DNA from: Phanerochaete sordida
Lineage: Eukaryota > Basidiomycota > Agaricomycetes > Polyporales > Phanerochaetaceae
Assembly: GCA_019973155.2 (NCBI GenBank)
Contig: BPQB01000003.1
Location: forward strand, 62,001-126,000
Direction: 5' to 3'
DNA length: 64,000 bases
Of the stretch, positions 1-11,024 are shown one piece after another; within the stretch, counting starts at the first letter, position 1; every line of letters begins with the position of its first letter. A model generated the notes under the pieces. That model was not told the DNA's origin. It ran no database searches and saw only the letters and a list, made by a program, of their open reading frames with translations. The position numbers were made by a program, and so were the translations under genes.

Positions 1-283
1 ACCTCGAGAGCCGTCGGCTCGTCGAAGAACTTGAGAAAGTAGGGCCCGGTGATCACGCCGGACATGACGCTGCAATGGGAGGTTACAGAATAAATCAGAG
101 TGACGTGTAATGCGCACGTACCCCTGGTCATATCCAAACTAGAGACACGATTCTGAGCGTGAATCACGGCGAGACGAGAGCGTCACTTACGAGAAAGACA
201 CCCAGACTAGCAAAGACGGAGATGGCGTATAGCAGAGGTTGGCCGACCAGCCGGTGTCGCGGACGGTGACCTGTAGTTGCCAT
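1..283 (-). CDS. MFS sugar transporter, 5' end only
   Basis: This is the N-terminus of a fungal sugar/hexose transporter of the major facilitator superfamily, a plasma-membrane protein; the rest lies beyond the left edge. Reading leftward from the ATG at 283, exon 1 (283-191) encodes 31 residues ending in a hydrophobic stretch (SVFASLGVFL). A 17-nt microexon (138-122) supplies FGYDQG, and exon 3 (from 69 to the edge) continues VMSGVITGPYF. Joined, these give FL-FGYDQG-VMSG, the TM1/loop signature of the family, in one continuous frame. The donors GTAAGT (190) and GTACGT (121) and the acceptors TAG (139) and CAG (70) are clear. Substrate cannot be told from the fragment. It is transcribed away from MIM2, and about 210 bp separate the two start codons. 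Confidence 0.85.
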
Positions 284-492
284 GATGCATTAGCAGGGCG
301 GGAAGGAGGGTGCGGGGGTAGATGGTCGGGAACAGCAGTGGTCGTGAGGGTTTTACGGAAGGAGCGGTTGGCTGGCCGGCGGCCAAGCACCCTTGATCTG
401 GCTGTGCGTCACTCCATGGCAAGCGCCCTCGTGCGCGGGCGACCCCGCACAGCTCACGCGTCTCTCTTCGTCCTTGCACTCGCTCGCCCGCG

Positions 493-816
493 ATGCCGGC
501 CTCCGTCGCCTCGCTAGACTCTCTCGCCCCGTCAGATGACTCCTACGACTCCGACGAAGAGACGCGCCTCGCTCAGCTCGAATGGGAAGAGTCTCTCGAG
601 CAGCTACAGCAGCTCTTTGCCATGGTCATGGTCCCGTGGTTCGGCAAGTGGTTAGGACGGCGTTGGAGTTATTGGGGTACGCATCCTCCCTATCGATGAC
701 CGTCGGTCCGTGCTCATCCGCTCCTTTTCATCTCAGCCTACGCGCGATACATTAGGCTCGGACTGGGCAAACCGTTCTTCTTGGGGGAAAGAAACCTGGC
801 AGCTACTACCTATTAA
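493..816 (+). CDS. MIM2: Mitochondrial import protein Mim2 (Tom13-like)
   Basis: This encodes a small mitochondrial outer-membrane protein that, with Mim1 in yeast, inserts alpha-helical outer-membrane proteins. Exons are 493-676 and 737-816 (intron 677-736, GTACGC..CAG), giving 87 aa. The N-terminus has the acidic signature SLAPSDDSYDSDEE, then LAQLEWEESLEQLQQL, a hydrophobic helix (FAMVMVPWFG), and the conserved basic block KWLGRRWSYW-AYARYIRLGLG, which spans the intron. I recognise this arrangement as the fungal Mim2 family, whose members are of similar length. The ATG at 493 is the first that gives the family N-terminus. The last 11 bp of the coding sequence, including the stop, overlap the stop end of the convergent PPR gene. 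Confidence 0.88.
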
Positions 817-3082
817 GAATGTTATTGACCACAGTACGCTCTCTGGTTCGTCGTCCATCCTCCCTTTTCCTAACCGCTTCTATAAGCTTCGCCAGCCAGG
901 CTGTAGTGCCTCTCCCGCTCTTCCGGATCTCCTCCACCAAGAAGTCCGCTTCATCCCAGGCATGTCGTTGCGCCAATCCCCTCAGTAGCAAGAACCAGGT
1001 ACGGTCTTCGATGGGGGTATTCGTGCGCACCATCTCTCGATAGTATTTGAGCGCGGACGTGGCGCCTTCAGGGCTCGGATCATCCAAGCAAGCCTGAATC
1101 AACGTGTTGTACGTGGACTTGGTGAACATATGCCCTCGTCGCTTCATCCGATCCATTATACCCTTGATGTAGTCTTCTTTCACTTGCGGATTCAGCCATT
1201 TTCGCCGTCGGTGAATGCCTGCAAGAATAATGGTGTAGGTGATGGTAGTCGGGTGAAGGGCCATATCTTCTTGCGTCTCCATTACACGAAGTAGCTCGAC
1301 AGCCGCTTCAAGGCCCGCATCCGTCTCCTCTTTCATGAAATGGCTGATGATGGTGCTGTAAGCAATTGCGTTTAGATGATGGCCGTAATCCTTGATCATG
1401 GCGCGAACAACACTCGGCACATCTTCCGCCACGGGAAGGAGGGCAGAGAGGACCGTCGAGTACGTGACACCGTCGGCGGCTACCCCTACTGCGTCCATTC
1501 TGCGCATGATGTCGCCGATAGCCCCGGGTTTTGACATGTTGGTGTAGTAACGGATGAATGTGTTGTAGGTGACGACGTCCGGCTTCGGTCCCACGTCTTC
1601 CATGTCTTGTAACAAAGCCAAAGCGTCCGCGTCACGAGACAATGTGAGTAGCCAGTACATGACGGTGTTGTAAATGATGAGAACTCCAGGGTCTTCCGCT
1701 GGATAATCCCCTTGCTTCAGCGACGCACTGAATTCTTGGAAGCGTTCCATGGCCTCCTCTGGTCGGTCAGCTTTGAAGAAGCCATAAATGAGCGCCCTGT
1801 GCGCCATGATACTCGGTCGCTGGCGTTGCTTGAGGATGAGATTCCATGCGAGCAGAGCACGGTCGATCATACGCAGCTCTGCGTACCCTTCAAGAAGGGC
1901 CGTCCAGACGTCCATCGTCGGTCGGACGCCGAACTTGGTCATGTCATCCCATAGCTTTTCTCCCAGGTCGAGTCGACGGCACCGTAGGAATCCCTTCAAG
2001 AGAATAGACCAGGTAAACTCCGGTAGCAGGATTGGCGTCTGCTGAGACACTGCCGAAGGATCGACGGTGAGCCAAGGCTGCGGCTCTTTCAACGCGCCGA
2101 CGAGATACTCGTATAACTGCTGCAAAGCTTGGTCGCTCTTGGTTTTGGTCATGTTCAGCACGTGTCGCTGAAAAGATCCGGGGCGGGTCAAGTGCAGAGC
2201 AGCGATGACGCGGCTTGCGAAGACTTGGGCCTTCTGGGAGACCATAGGGTCCGGGAGTTGTAGGGAAGTGAAGAAAGCTCGGGCGTACGAGTTGGTGATA
2301 ATGGAGTTGGTTGGGAGAAGGGCCTGTACAGCTCCGTGGAATGAGTCTTTCATGGCGTAGGCAGTGATGGCGCAACAGGCGATTGAGGCCGGGAACGTGT
2401 CCGCATACACGTCGTGTGTGGTGTCGCCGAGCAATAACGCCTCGCTCTGAGACGCCGTCTCGTCCGTTTCGGCATTCAGATGGGCTGTCTGCTCTTGCAG
2501 CCGGGTTACAAACTTGGAGAAGAGGCGCAGGACTGTCTCTGCGTCCCCGCGTTTGAGGAGCGACCGCAGACGAGCTTGGAAGGCCCGCGGGTCCCCGCTC
2601 GAGGCAATGAATATTGCGATATCATCTAGAAGGCGCGCTGCCTCGGGTTTCCACGTGGAGAATCGACTGTCCGACGCGGAAACAAGCTCGATGATGAGCT
2701 TGCAGAGTTCGTCGTAGTGGGGTGGACCCAGAAAATACAGGAGGGAGTTCTGGCCTATCTCAGACCACGCTTTCCCCGCCGGGCGAAAATCTTCTGCAAG
2801 AAGTGTAGCAATAAGCCTCCGGTAGGCATCTTGGAATAGTGCTTCTGAGTTCAATTCCGCGGCAGCAGCGGCCCCGTCTTCAGTGGGCATCGGCGTGACG
2901 GCAGCATCACCGGTGGGCGCAGGTGAAGGAGTGGCAGAGGCAGCCTGGGCAGAGGGACGCAGCACGGTAGTGTGTATGGCATGTAAGCCCAGCGAAGCGT
3001 GCCGCACACCAGGCGCGGGCCGTCGAGGGAGGAGTGCGACTATGGGTGCATGGGCAAGTCGACGCGATGCATGGCCCCACAT
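806..3082 (-). CDS. Pentatricopeptide-repeat (PPR) protein, probably mitochondrial
   Basis: This is an uninterrupted 758-aa frame. Helical-repeat segments of about 35 residues, typical of PPR proteins, occupy roughly residues 340-740, for example KPDVVTYNTFIRYY, AADGVTYSTVLSALL and STYNTLIQACLDD. Such proteins bind organellar RNA and act in its maturation, stability or translation. The N-terminus (MWGHASRRLAHAP) is arginine-rich and free of acidic residues, which suits a mitochondrial presequence. An alanine-rich low-complexity linker follows, then an alpha-helical region. I cannot assign an orthologue or RNA target. No introns are needed, unlike most neighbours. The stop codon (808-806) lies inside the last codons of convergent MIM2, so the two 3' ends must overlap. 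Confidence 0.85.
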   Translation of the reverse strand: MWGHASRRLAHAPIVALLPRRPAPGVRHASLGLHAIHTTVLRPSAQAASATPSPAPTGDAAVTPMPTEDGAAAAAELNSEALFQDAYRRLIATLLAEDFRPAGKAWSEIGQNSLLYFLGPPHYDELCKLIIELVSASDSRFSTWKPEAARLLDDIAIFIASSGDPRAFQARLRSLLKRGDAETVLRLFSKFVTRLQEQTAHLNAETDETASQSEALLLGDTTHDVYADTFPASIACCAITAYAMKDSFHGAVQALLPTNSIITNSYARAFFTSLQLPDPMVSQKAQVFASRVIAALHLTRPGSFQRHVLNMTKTKSDQALQQLYEYLVGALKEPQPWLTVDPSAVSQQTPILLPEFTWSILLKGFLRCRRLDLGEKLWDDMTKFGVRPTMDVWTALLEGYAELRMIDRALLAWNLILKQRQRPSIMAHRALIYGFFKADRPEEAMERFQEFSASLKQGDYPAEDPGVLIIYNTVMYWLLTLSRDADALALLQDMEDVGPKPDVVTYNTFIRYYTNMSKPGAIGDIMRRMDAVGVAADGVTYSTVLSALLPVAEDVPSVVRAMIKDYGHHLNAIAYSTIISHFMKEETDAGLEAAVELLRVMETQEDMALHPTTITYTIILAGIHRRRKWLNPQVKEDYIKGIMDRMKRRGHMFTKSTYNTLIQACLDDPSPEGATSALKYYREMVRTNTPIEDRTWFLLLRGLAQRHAWDEADFLVEEIRKSGRGTTAWLAKLIEAVRKREDGRRTRERTVVNNILNR

Positions 3083-3330
3083 ACGTCAACGTTCGAGTCC
3101 TGGGGACACAGTATATTAGCAGGGCGTATATGATTCACCACAGATACGAGCTCTCTCGATTCAAGACGGACGTACCAAAGGTGGTTGCACGAGAGCGAGC
3201 AAGTTGCAGGACTTGTCTTGACGCCCGCATGTGGATTCCGCTCCGGCGGACACGCACGCTCGCCGTCCTTGCACATAACCTTCACCTCCCCGCAAGCTTC
3301 CAGTCGGTTCACGACTCTCTTCGACACAAA

Positions 3331-5360
3331 ATGGGACACGGAAACTCGAACAAGCTTTATGTAACTCATGCCGAGCATTCGGGCATGTTTGGCCAGCACA
3401 CCGCCTCGTCGGCGGGCTTCAAGGCGTCAGTCAGTTCGATCGCCTTGTTCGAAGTCTACGCACTGACGCAAGGCTTGTTCACAGGAAGCAAGAAGCACCG
3501 CACCCTGGTGCAAGGACACCGTTTGACTGCTGTGCTTTGACTTTCCAACCATTCGAGAACCCCGTGTGCGCGCGCAACTCCGATGGAAGTGGTCTCGTCT
3601 TCGACTTGATCAATATCATCCCTTGGCTGAAGTACGTGAGCTATCACCTCGAACCATAAGACTGCTGTTCAACTCTAGCGTGCAGACAACATAACAATAC
3701 CAACCCCGTGACCAAAGAACCTCTCACTCCGGCCGATCTCATCCCCCTGCAATATTCTCGCAAACCATCTGGAGAAATCCACGACCCAATCTCATTCAAG
3801 CCTTTCAGCGAGCACTCTCATATCGTTGCTATCGCCACGACTGGAAATGTGTTTCTCGCAGAAAGTATTAAAGGCGGCCGGGACCTCGTAGCCGATGTCA
3901 AGTTCAAGAAGTGCGTGTCATCTACTTCTTCACCTGAACTTTGACCCTAATTTAGTGCAGGGAAGATGTAATTACGCTGCAGAATCCTCATGGTCTACCG
4001 CCAGCTTCTGTCGCGAAAGCGACGGACAAGTCTACTGCAGAAGTAGAGAAATCCAAGGCGGTGGCAAAACCTGCGGCCGTAGCTGCGAAGCAGAAGAATG
4101 TACCTTGTAAGTGTAATTCTGGCTTTCGGTATCAGATCGCTGACCCCCGCCAGGGAATGCGTCTCCTTACTCGACCGGACTGCCGGGTGCTTCCTTGACG
4201 TCAACATCAGTCGACCCGCAGACTCAAACCTCCCAGCTTTTATGGGATGAGGTAGGCAATCCAGTGCTTTTACTCGAATCATACTAATCACACGAGTAGG
4301 AAGAACTTATGTTCGAGGATTTCGCCAACCCTCCGAAAGGCAAAGGCAAGGAAAAGGACGTAGGCCGGAGACGCGCATACGTGCGCGTCGTCACCTCTTT
4401 AGGTGGAAGTTTGAACCTGGAACTCTTCTGCGAGAAGGTATGTCTTTTGTGAGACCAGTAAAATCTTCGTCAACTCATCCGTTGGATAGGCACCGAAAAC
4501 GTGTTACAATTTCCTGATGCTTGCAAAGCAAGGAAAATACAACGACTGTCTCTTCCATCGACTCGTGCCAGGGTTCATGGTACGCCCAGCGCAACGGAAG
4601 CTCTCCTGTCTCTGACATATTCTCGCAGATTCAGACAGGTGACCCTACGGGCACGGGTGCCGGCGGCCAATCGTACTGGGGTACACCCTTTCGCGACGAG
4701 TACGACATGAAGGGCGCAGCAAAGCATGACAGTCGAGGAACCCTCGCGATGGCTAACAAAGGGGCCAACACCAATGGGTACGTAGCTCCATGGTCGATGG
4801 CATCGTTGGGCAAGTTACTAACGCGAAACCAGCTCCCAGTGGTATGTTACCTTCAAGCCCGCACCACATTTGGACAAGAAGCACACGGTCTTTGGCAAGC
4901 TCGTTGGCGGAGAAGATGTGCTCGATGCTTTGGAGAATCTCTCCGTCAAGCCTGGCACAGAGCGACCGGCGAAGCCAGTGACTATCACAGAGGTCATCAT
5001 GTAAGTCTGCGCGGTGTTCCTCGCGCTCTCCGACGCTCACACGTGCACCTACGTAGCTACCAAGATCCCTTTGAGGAGTACAAAGAACGCCAAGCCAAGC
5101 GACGTGCCAAGAAGGCCGGCGGGGAGTCCGTCGTTGAACAGCCCACGAAGACCGTCGACAGTGAGATGAACTGGTTTGGCGAGAAAGTTGGCGCAGAGAA
5201 GGTCGGACGCGGCACCACAGGAGGTGGGGTCGGCAAGTATCTACAGCTCGGTGGTGCTGCGCCCGTGAAAAGGCCTGCCGCCGCCCCCGCCGCCCCAGGA
5301 GTCGCTGAAGAGCCAAAAAAGAAGCGGAAGATAGGCTTCGGCGGGTTCGAAGGATGGTAG
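3331..5360 (+). CDS. CYP8: U-box peptidyl-prolyl isomerase, PPIL2/Cyp8 type
   Basis: This is a nuclear cyclophilin of the PPIL2 family, a spliceosome-associated protein with an N-terminal U-box (E3 ubiquitin ligase fold) and a C-terminal isomerase domain. I read ten exons (3331-3425, 3485-3631, 3686-3910, 3961-4106, 4154-4251, 4300-4437, 4490-4579, 4629-4777, 4833-5000, 5057-5360) summing to 1,560 nt and 519 aa, close to human PPIL2. N-terminal marks include [16 protein letters not shown], the U-box stretch [18 protein letters not shown] and [11 protein letters not shown]. The cyclophilin core shows [27 protein letters not shown] and [21 protein letters not shown]. The lysine-rich tail ([11 protein letters not shown]) looks like a nuclear localisation signal. 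The gene is convergent with VPS20. Confidence 0.95.
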
Positions 5361-5466
5361 TTTCCCCTCGCATGGAGTCGCTTGCATCGTGCTATGTCAT
5401 CCTGCTGTAAATTAGTGCAATATCATATGTACAAATAGTAATCCTTCCGAAGTCTGACAGCGATCC

Positions 5467-6356
5467 TCAAGCGGGTATAGGGACTCGTTCGCGCTCTGCA
5501 GCATGTTCCGGCTCCTCGACAGTCTCTTCTGGAACGGCGACGACGGGAACGGTGTCCGGCGCGGACGGAAGCTTGATCTCGCGCTCGGGCTGTTCTCCCA
5601 GCTGCGATACACACGGTCAGACAGAGCGAGTATCGCGGAGTAACAACTACTCACCGCCTCCCTCTGGAGCTCGCGCAGCTCTGCTTGCACCGCCTCTTCA
5701 TCTTCGACAGTGAGATTGCTTGAAAGCATCTCGTCGATTTCCTGCAGACAGTCAGAGACGGACAGGGGCCAGCGAGAGCATGAACGTACTCTTTGGTATT
5801 CGCGAGCCTCAGCGGTCTCCTCCATGATCTTCTCGACGGTTTCCAGGTTCATCTCTTTGTGTATCTCCTTGAGCACCTCGTTTCCCTGCTGCAGCCCATG
5901 CAAGACGGAGACCTCCACCAGGGAGAACTCTATCGTGGATACCTAGGGCAGGGTAAGCGGAGGGAGCGGACGCGGAGACGTGGGCGACGCACCAGCTGCT
6001 CGAGGTTCTCTAGCTGCCCGTCCGTCTTGGCGAGCAAAGACTCCTGGTATTTCTTCTTCCGAAGCGCAAGGATGGCACGGTCCTTGTTGCCAGCAGCTAG
6101 CTGCTGCCTCGCTATCTCGTGTTCTCTATCGAGGACCGCTTGGATCTATGGAGAGCCGCGTCAGGGGCATTGCGCAAAGGATGGACTGAGACATACCTTC
6201 TTCTGGTACTGCTTGACTTTGTCCCGCTGCAGCTTCAAGCTGCACACCATCTATCGGTCAACAGGCCCCAAGCAGACATATGTCGTCGCTGCGTACGAAC
6301 TCAAGGATAGCGCGGTCCTGCTTCGTAATCTTCGGGACGGACTGGTTCGCTCCCAT
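5467..6356 (-). CDS. VPS20: ESCRT-III subunit Vps20 (CHMP6)
   Basis: Vps20 nucleates ESCRT-III on endosomes by linking ESCRT-II to Snf7 polymers during multivesicular-body sorting. The protein begins MGANQSVPKITKQDRAIL, so Gly2 is placed for myristoylation as in known Vps20. The first intron starts with GTTCGT and restores RAILDLKLQRDKVKQYQKK. The helical core has GNKDRAILALRKKKYQ, LLAKTDGQLENLEQLV, and VSVLHGLQQGNEVLKEIHKE. The acidic C-terminal part includes EIDEMLSSNLTVEDEEAVQAE, ending in a proline/glutamate-rich tail and a TGA at 5469-5467. Several short introns interrupt the gene. The ATG at 6356 is fixed by the N-terminal family motif. Confidence 0.93.
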
Positions 6357-8517
6357 GGCGGAGAAAGAGGGAAGAAAGGAGCTGTATGGGGTATTAGACG
6401 TGTGATCTCGAGACCATGGAGAGTGGCAGAGCCGTTCAAGCAGACTTGCCAGCGCCCTGGCGATGACGCGCACGCGATGCCGCAAAGCGCGCCTATTTCC
6501 CGGGCCAGCGGCTGCGGCCCCTGCCTGCGTACATAAAGCGGACAGCAAAGCGTGCTCAGGCTGTTGGCCTCTAATGACGCATACTGAGATGAAACAGTTT
6601 TTAGAGTTCGACCGAGAACTCGTGTACAATGTAGATGAGGTCGAGCTGTAGGGCCGGGTGAGGCTGCGGAAGACTCGGGTCTTCGACAGCAGCAACTTCT
6701 CGATGACGTCCGGGACTTGGAGAGTAAAAGCTTCATTTGGATCAGATTATACTATTAGCAAGGTCCCGAATGCCGGTCTTGATGCGTACGGTGCGCTCCC
6801 AAAATTGTATATGTTAGTATTATTTTCATACTAGTGCTGCACAGCTCGGCGAGTCTCTCCCGGTCTGACGTAATTGCATACAGCACATTACTGTGCTCTT
6901 CAACATAAACAAAGAATTAGAGCATGAGCAGGGGAACGGTAGGCAGACTGCAGTGTATGAGCTGGGCTGAAGATCCTGCGAACGGCCTCCTCGGAGTTCT
7001 GCAATGAAGCGCCGGGCTTTGTGCCGCGGGCTTTTCCGAAAGCGACCCGCGATGCACGGAGCCGGTTTTCGGGCGCTTGCAGATCACAGATAGACATCCA
7101 GGATTTTCGATCATGTTTCGAGCACTGCAGCGAACCATCGAGCACAGCGGGACCGACCGTGCGGAGCGTCAACAAGATGCAGAGCTTGAACCTGACCTCG
7201 TAGAGTTTTCGGGAAAGCGCATCTGACGACGGCCCCACGGTATCAGCCGCAGGGGCGAACGAGAGCCACAGGCACAAGACGGCTCCAGCAGCACATTGAG
7301 TTACCGGCTCGTATCTGGTGCTAGTCCTTCTAGGGGAAGCCGGTTATCCGTGCTGTCTTGGATGACCTGGATAGAGTTACTAGTATGGCGGAGCAGCGCG
7401 CTCCTAGCGCACCGCAGCATCCAGGTGGTTTCTAAGGCTCCGCCAGGCACGGTAGGACACCGACAGGCCGGCATGAGTAACGGCGTCAGCGTGTACATGT
7501 CCGTGGAGGTTTCGGCACACGGACGCAGCCTGTGCTTGACTTCTGAATTGCAACCGGTGACTAGAACGCTGACGTCAGTTGGCGGAAGGACGCTGCGGGG
7601 GAAGTCCATGTTTAGGGGGTGGGGCACACGACGGGGCGGAAGGCGCCAGGCGAGCGGATGACACAGCTGGTCGGACGTCGCACCCACCGTCTGCAGCCGT
7701 CTGCCTGCCAGCCGCGAGAGAGACGCCATCGGGCTGCAAATGCGAAGGCTGCTATGTATAGCGTTCTAGCGTTTGGTCTGGCGACGCAGGAAGGTGCGAC
7801 GTACATCGACATGACGAATTGGCCGGGCCCGGAGTAGGCGTCGTTGGCAGACGCAAGCAGCGGGCACGTCGCGACCGTCAAACGTGCTAGCTAGCAGGTC
7901 GGCGTGGCGTAAGAGGACCGAGGACGGCGAGGAAAAATGATTGCGAGGCGAGGCAGGGGCGCCCTGGCCGGTGGCTGGGAGGCGGGAGTCGCGGTGAGGG
8001 TGGCGTGGGTCGTCGGCGAGGAGAGACGCTTGGGGGTGGCTGAGTAAGACGGCGACGGGAAGGAAAAAGGGAGCCGGAACATGTGCTCGAGGCTGCTGGT
8101 TTTTATTGCGGCAAGTCAGGCGAATGTAGTCAGTAGGCTCGGGCGCCTGGCCGACAATCACGCACCGGGCGACGAGGCACCGGGCGCTTGCGGGCCAGCT
8201 GGAACCGGGGGGACGGCGAGTTGCCATTTCGGGCAGCAGGAACGGCAAAATTGAATCTAGACCGGATCTGGACGAGTGGTAATGATTTCTCCAGCGGAGG
8301 GACTGGCACCCACGCCAGTTTTCGCGGCTCAAGGTTATCAGCGTGCCCTTGGCCGCACCCAGTCCATGCGTCACCCCGCCAGGTCTCCTCGGAAGCCGGT
8401 TACCGCACCCACCGACGCCTCATAGCTGCTGACATTTTTCCCGTTAGCCACCCTACTTAAGCCCATGCCCGCCCTCCGCACCCACCGTCTCCTCACCCAG
8501 GATTATCCCTCTTGAAA
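6357..8517. other. Long intergenic region without a confident gene
   Basis: These 2.1 kb separate the VPS20 start from the DHA1 transporter start. The only coding-like piece is on the minus strand at about 6601-6745. One frame reads DPNEAFTLQVPDVIEKLLL, and an adjacent shifted frame reads VEDPSLPQPHPALQLDLIY before a TAA at 6603-6601. I could not join these into a gene. Open frames on the minus strand at 6900-7729 look random in composition. The last few hundred bases probably hold the transporter promoter. No tRNA, transposon ends or tandem repeat was seen. Confidence 0.5.
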
Positions 8518-10427
8518 ATGGCCGCATCACAGGCCTCCACGCCCTCCATGGCGCACGCTACACTCACCGTGCCTACGCCGATATCAGGGCCCTCGACACC
8601 CGTGCTCTCCCGCCCCTCCACCGCCGTGTCTGTACCATACAGCCAGACCTCGTCGACCGTAGCCAGCGTGCACGATGAGCCTCTGCCAGAAGACGACGAT
8701 GACATCAACTCACAATTTCACGAAGAAGCGTACGGCCCCGAGCCCGGCGAGAAGGGCTACGACAACTTCGAGGTCCGGTTCGCGCCCGACGACCCAGCAA
8801 GTCCGTACAACTGGTCGAAGCTGCAGCGGTGGTACATCACCCTCCTCGGAGGCATCCTCGTCCTGAACGCGTGAGTACCCGCAGTCGCTCGTGCGGCATT
8901 TCCTAGTATGGTACTGACCTTGCCCTTCCCAGAACGTTCTCGAGTTCGGCGCCGTCGGGCATTGTGCCGGAGATGATGGAGAGCCTGCACTTTGGCGAGG
9001 AGGTCGCGACGCTCACGATCTCGCTCTTCGTCGGCGGGTACTGCGTCGGGCCTCTGCTCTGGGGTCCCATGTCGGAAACCTGGGGCCGTAAGCTGCCCAT
9101 CGTCATCGCGTTCGTCGGGTACACGGCATTCCAAGTGGGAGCCGCGCTCTCACCCAACACGGGTGCACTCCTCGTCTTCCGCTTCCTCGGTGGTGTCTTT
9201 GCTGCCGCGCCCCTGGTCATCAGCGGGTAAGTCCGGCTACTCCGTCATACTCAGACTTTTTGCTGACCCTGGGTACAGCGCGCTGATCTCCGACATGTGG
9301 GACGCCAACACTCGCGGAAAGGCACTCGGCTTTTTCACCTTGGCGCCGTTCGCTGGCCCAGCCATCGGCCCTACCGTCAGCGGCTTCATGGCTGTCGCGG
9401 GTGTGTACTGGCGCTGGGTGTACTGGGTCCTCGCCATCTTCGCCGGCGTCTGCGGTCTCATTTTCCTGTTCACCGTGCCAGAAACCTACACGTGAGTAGA
9501 GCGTTCTCTGCGCACTGCGTCCCATGTTCTGACATACCTCCGCAGACCTTATCTGCTTGTCCAGCGTGCCAAGAAGCTGCGGAAGGAGACTGGCGACGAC
9601 CGGTATTGGGCTCCCCTCGAGCGCCGCAAGGTCACATTCGCCCAGCGCGTCGAGCAAACCCTTCTGCGTCCCTTCAAGATCTTCTTCCGCGAGCCCATGC
9701 TGATCGCCGTCACCATGTACATGAGCGTGAGTACACCCTCGTTGAGACTGAGCAGACAGCATACTGACGTACCGATTCGCAGTTCGTTTATGGCTGCATC
9801 TACCTGCTGTTCGAGGCATACCCGATCGTCTTCGCCGAGGGCCACGGCTTCAACGCTGGCGTCCTCGGCCTCATGTTCCTCCCGCTCTTCGTCGGTGGCG
9901 CCCTCGCGGTGTTCGCCTACCTCGCGTACTGGAACCCCCGCTACGAGCGGCTCGCTCGCGAATTCGCCCCTAGCCCCGTCCCCCCAGAGTACCGCCTGGA
10001 GTACGCGATGTGGGCGGCGCCCCTCTTCGCGATCTCCTTCTTCTGGTTCGGCTGGACGTCGTACCCGAGTGTCAACTACTGGGCGCCGATGCTCGCAGGC
10101 GGCGGCCTGGGCTTCGCGACCGTCTGGATCTTCCTCGCGCTGTTCAACTACATCATCGACGCCTACCTCTTTGTCGCCGCGTCCGCGCTCGCCGCGAACA
10201 CGGTCATGCGCTCGCTCTTCGGTGCGGGCTTCCCGCTCTTCGCGACGCAGATGTTCAACTCGCTCAACCCGCGCTGGGCGTCGACGCTGCTCGGCCTCGT
10301 GGCGGTTGTGATGGGACCCATCCCGTTCGTCCTGCGCAAATACGGCCCCACACTGCGGCGCAAGTCCAAGTTTGCGCCCACGTTGCCGCCGAAGACCGAG
10401 CCCAAGAAGGCCGACGAGGCCGTGTAA
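8518..10427 (+). CDS. DHA1-family MFS drug/polyamine transporter
   Basis: This encodes a twelve-helix proton antiporter of the plasma membrane that exports drugs or polyamines in related fungi. Five exons (8518-8870, 8933-9226, 9279-9491, 9546-9726, 9783-10427) give 561 aa. A long Ser/Thr-rich cytosolic N-terminus precedes DPASPYNWSKLQRWY, the usual lead-in to TM1. The loop after TM2 reads GPMSETWGRK, the MFS motif A, and FRFLGGVFAAAPLV marks TM4. GPTVSGFMAVAGVYWRWVYW is the DHA1 segment around TM5, and FVYGCIYLLFEAYPIVF starts the C-terminal half. The tail is lysine-rich. The ATG at 8518 is the first in frame. The substrate is not predictable from sequence. The gene is followed in the same direction by the gamma-glutamyltransferase gene, with no evidence of functional linkage. 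Confidence 0.92.
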
Positions 10428-11024
10428 CCGCGTTTCGCGCCCCTTCCCCTCGGGTTATTTATCGCTGTATTATACGGGTTGCTGCCTGCGGCAGACGGGT
10501 GACACTTCTAATTCTCCTCCTACATACATCATGACTAGTCACGTCTCTATCACGTTCACATGGACGCTATCCATACCTTACTTACACGCACAAGTTACGC
10601 TTGCACGCATAGACTTTAGATATTGTGTAGCAATACCCTGCAGTTTGTCTCACGAATGTTAACATCAGTTCGTGCCCTCCTTCCATTGAGCGTGTGTGTG
10701 TGGACGAAAGCACCCTCGGGCCTCCTGCTGGACCGAGGTACAGAGCACGGCGGTAATGCGGTCACGGTGGTGTGCGCGGGAGAGCGCCGCGGGCGGGCCG
10801 ACGGGACAGGACAGTCGCGCGGATGATTATCTTATCTCGTGACCGGCGTGGTCTGTCCCTCGCGAGGCTCCCCACACCCACAGGACCACACGACGACACG
10901 GCAACACGGAGGCCCGCACGCGCCCAGCCGCGCCAGTCATGGGTAAGCCGCCAAATAAAACGGAAGACATGCCCCGCTGGCTGCCCACCGCACCCCGCAC
11001 CCCACGCACGCGCCCACGGACAGC
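10428..11024. other. Intergenic region between the DHA1 and GGT genes
   Basis: These 597 bp hold the 3' flank of the transporter and the promoter of the gamma-glutamyltransferase gene. An AT-rich stretch, CAAATAAAAC, lies about 75 nt before the GGT start and may act as a weak TATA element. I see no gene, repeat or RNA. Confidence 0.5.

Noticed and set aside
3090..3106. GTTCGAGTCC, resembling a tRNA B-box.
   Set aside because: The flanking bases cannot form a T-stem, and no acceptor or anticodon arm fits upstream.
7301..7729. A 142-aa minus-strand open frame in the 6.4-8.5 kb gap.
   Set aside because: Composition is random-looking, with no helix, repeat or motif, and no splice context joins it to neighbouring frames.
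10010..10534. A 174-aa plus-strand frame overlapping the last exon of the DHA1 transporter.
   Set aside because: It is out of frame with a well-supported MFS exon and has an arginine/leucine-rich composition typical of shadow frames.
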